DNA of 48,205 nucleotides from a virus: IMG/VR virus record IMGVR_UViG_3300025879_001397, positions 1 through 48,205 of that record; one strand, written 5' to 3'. Positions 46,704-48,205 of this stretch are shown here, piece by piece; the first letter of the stretch is position 1, and each line of letters opens with the position of its first letter. A model generated the notes under the pieces. That model did no database searches. It worked only from the letters and a program-made list of their open reading frames with translations, and was not told where the DNA came from. Position numbers and translations under genes: made by a program.

Positions 46704-47153
46704 TTAAACTTTCAACTTTAACTTTTTTATTACTTTCGTTTCCGTACCATAATCTTCAGCCAATTCCTTTATCTTCTCTTTACCACTTTTAGTAGCGTAT
46801 AGAATCTTTAAGTAATCTTCAGCTTCCAACTTAGATACTTCATAATGGTTAGCCACCAATTGTACCAACCATCCTTCGTATTTATCAGCTCCCTTTGGTT
46901 TCATATACTTCATAAAGTGTCTACCTTTTGGGAGTATATCGATTAGAGCTAAGTACAATGCTTTTGGTGGAACTTCCTGCAGATATGGCTGAATGGTTGC
47001 TATTGTTTCTACCCACTCATACTTCATAGATAGAAAACGAAACACCATATAGTTGCTCCAAGTACGTTTATCAGCCTCTTCTAACTTATCCCAATACTTT
47101 GGGTCTTGCTCATTAGTAATTGCTTTGATGTGGTCGAACAAACTCTTAGGCAT
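46704..47153 (-). CDS. gp62-like sliding-clamp loader subunit
   Basis: 149 aa. Begins MPKSLFDHIKAITNEQDPKY and has SNYMVFRFLSM and DILPKGRHFMKYMKP, the patterns of T4 gp62 relatives (NR-x-LSM and PK-x-x-F-x-KYIK). Position two genes downstream of gp44 supports the assignment. It forms the clamp loader with gp44 to load the gp45 clamp on DNA. The zinc-ribbon gene overlaps by 8 nt. Confidence 0.78.
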   Translation of the reverse strand: MPKSLFDHIKAITNEQDPKYWDKLEEADKRTWSNYMVFRFLSMKYEWVETIATIQPYLQEVPPKALYLALIDILPKGRHFMKYMKPKGADKYEGWLVQLVANHYEVSKLEAEDYLKILYATKSGKEKIKELAEDYGTETKVIKKLKLKV

Positions 47154-47460
47154 TCTTTTCTGCGTTAATTTTATCCAACTCCATTAATGCTTTCAATTGT
47201 TCAGGCATCAACTCTTCACAAATCTCACCACAATTAGCACATAACATTACATCAATTGGAACTACTACATCTTGCGGTGTACCAGTAATCAATTTTGAAA
47301 TCTTACGAAACTTACCTGCGGTTACAAATACATCATCACCACAACTTCCACATACGATTGGTTTAGATTTACCCAAATCGATTTGAGGTTGCCCAGCTTG
47401 CGTTGGTTGTTCTGATGCTTTTTGTGGTTTATTACCACCCATTCCTACAATTTTTGCCAT
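47146..47460 (-). CDS. Zinc-ribbon protein, 104 aa
   Basis: IVCGSCGDDV and MLCANCGEIC are two CxxC pairs about 35 residues apart. The N-terminal 35 residues are Gln/Pro/Gly-rich and probably disordered. It lies between the gp44- and gp62-like genes, so a replication or late-transcription role is plausible. No further assignment. Confidence 0.75.
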   Translation of the reverse strand: MAKIVGMGGNKPQKASEQPTQAGQPQIDLGKSKPIVCGSCGDDVFVTAGKFRKISKLITGTPQDVVVPIDVMLCANCGEICEELMPEQLKALMELDKINAEKNA

Positions 47461-47461
47461 C

Positions 47462-48205
47462 TTAAATTAAGTTTAGAATTTCTATTAGTGTTGCTGCCAT
47501 TGGAATCTCTTTATCAATAGCGTTAAAGTGTTTACTCTGTCCTTCGGATAATGCGATGATTACATTTGCTGTGTTTGATGGAGCGTACTCATCTACCTTC
47601 TCATACAATAGAGTGAATAATTCTGAGAAATCAGTTACTCTACTATTAATAATAGTTTGCCTCATATTGGTATATTTGTTTCTCTTATCATCCGATGATT
47701 TAAGAATATCCAACACTTTCGTTTTGTAATCATTCTCCAATAGGTTCTGAGTATCTACTTGTAACTTACCTTTAACGGAGTTCATTTGACAAGTATTGAT
47801 AATCTTACGAATATCAGGATATCCAGCATCAATAATTGGAACTAACTCCTTTGGTTCGAATGATACACCTTCTGCTCCCAAAATCTTTGAGATTTGAACA
47901 GCTACATCCTTCTTAGTTGGAGGTATGATTTGGAATGATTGACAACGAGATTGAATCGGGTCAATTACCTTCTCAACATAATTACAAGTCAAAATGAATC
48001 TACAATGTTGTGAGAATGTCTCCATCAAATTACGAAGAATCGCTTGTGCGTTTGGAGACATGTAATCAAACTCATCTAAGATAATAATCTTCCACTTTTT
48101 GAATCCCATTGAGGATGCGAAGTTCTTTACCTTATTACGGACTGTATCTACGTTATTCTCATCAGATGCGTTGATTACCATATAATCACAATCAACTGAT
48201 TTTAC
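47462..48205 (-). CDS. gp44-like sliding-clamp loader ATPase (N-terminus cut by window)
   Basis: The frame is open to the edge; the ATG at 48181 is internal, because VKSVDCDY precedes it in frame. IIILDEFDYM is Walker B, SRCQSFQIIP holds the SRC Arg-finger segment, and ILTCNY matches sensor 1, as in T4 gp44 and RFC. The Walker A region lies outside. Loads the sliding clamp with gp62. Confidence 0.88.
   Translation of the reverse strand, partial: VKSVDCDYMVINASDENNVDTVRNKVKNFASSMGFKKWKIIILDEFDYMSPNAQAILRNLMETFSQHCRFILTCNYVEKVIDPIQSRCQSFQIIPPTKKDVAVQISKILGAEGVSFEPKELVPIIDAGYPDIRKIINTCQMNSVKGKLQVDTQNLLENDYKTKVLDILKSSDDKRNKYTNMRQTIINSRVTDFSELFTLLYEKVDEYAPSNTANVIIALSEGQSKHFNAIDKEIPMAATLIEILNLI

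Noticed and set aside
1-48205. tRNA genes or an alternative genetic code
   Set aside because: No cloverleaf-like sequence was noticed in the short gaps, and TAA, TAG and TGA all end genes in sensible places, so stop reassignment is not needed. A tRNA scan would settle the first point.

Overview
The window is a contiguous piece of a large tailed-phage genome. Every supported gene lies on the minus strand and genes are packed with 1-17 nt overlaps. The standard code is used, with TAA, TAG and TGA all ending genes. Two features point to a T4-like myovirus of a Bacteroidota (flavobacterium-like) host. First, the right end carries a sliding-clamp loader pair (gp44-like and gp62-like). Second, at least 13 gene starts are preceded by the Bacteroidota promoter type: a TTTG/TTGG/CTTG -33 box, almost always 20 bp, then TATATTTG or TATATTAG. 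A DUF4494-like protein and secretion signals ending in QAQ and GQS fit the same host.

Layout from the right (upstream) end. 45.5-48.2 kb holds replication genes: gp44-like, a zinc ribbon, gp62-like, a Cas4/RecB-like nuclease and a ribbon-helix-helix regulator. 33.5-45.5 kb is a dense sugar cassette: two GT4, several GT-A/GT2-like, a GT-D, a pyruvyltransferase-like protein, a HAD-nucleotidyltransferase fusion, an NTF2-like protein and an inserted NUMOD/HNH homing endonuclease. 23.2-33.2 kb is virion-related: a holin-like protein, coiled-coil proteins, a HAD phosphatase, a 620-aa protein with six internal ESVNE-like sites, an 883-aa fibre with repeats, a subtilisin-like protease and a P-loop kinase. 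22.0-23.2 kb has an APS-kinase-like enzyme, an HxGH nucleotidyltransferase and a DUF2061 protein. 16.0-21.4 kb is one long transcription unit of small membrane proteins followed by a WavE-like protein, a GDPD-like protein, a sulfotransferase/glycosyltransferase fusion and a GT2-like protein. 11.8-16.0 kb holds a MoxR/CobS-like ATPase, a metallopeptidase-VWA (CobT-like) partner and two small genes, all under sister promoters with a shared 5' leader. 6.3-11.4 kb has small unknowns, an exported beta-barrel-like protein, a secreted DNA/RNA endonuclease, a 32-aa zinc ribbon and a DNA methyltransferase. 0-6.3 kb has two NAD-dependent sugar dehydratase/epimerase genes, a P-loop kinase, small proteins and a GT25.

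Working model (inference): the phage builds nucleotide sugars and decorates a surface glycan, of its own virion or of the host, possibly with sulfate and pyruvate. The CysC-like enzyme could supply PAPS to the sulfotransferase domain. Several proteins near the structural block begin with a short leader ending in (L/I/F)xE, resembling T4 capsid-targeting sequences. The 620-aa protein looks like a polyprotein of such pieces, possibly cut by a prohead protease that lies outside this window. Twelve small genes of 21-59 codons were found by reading the gaps. No rRNA, tRNA, CRISPR array, insertion sequence or reverse transcriptase was seen. No stretch over 300 bp is left without a gene.
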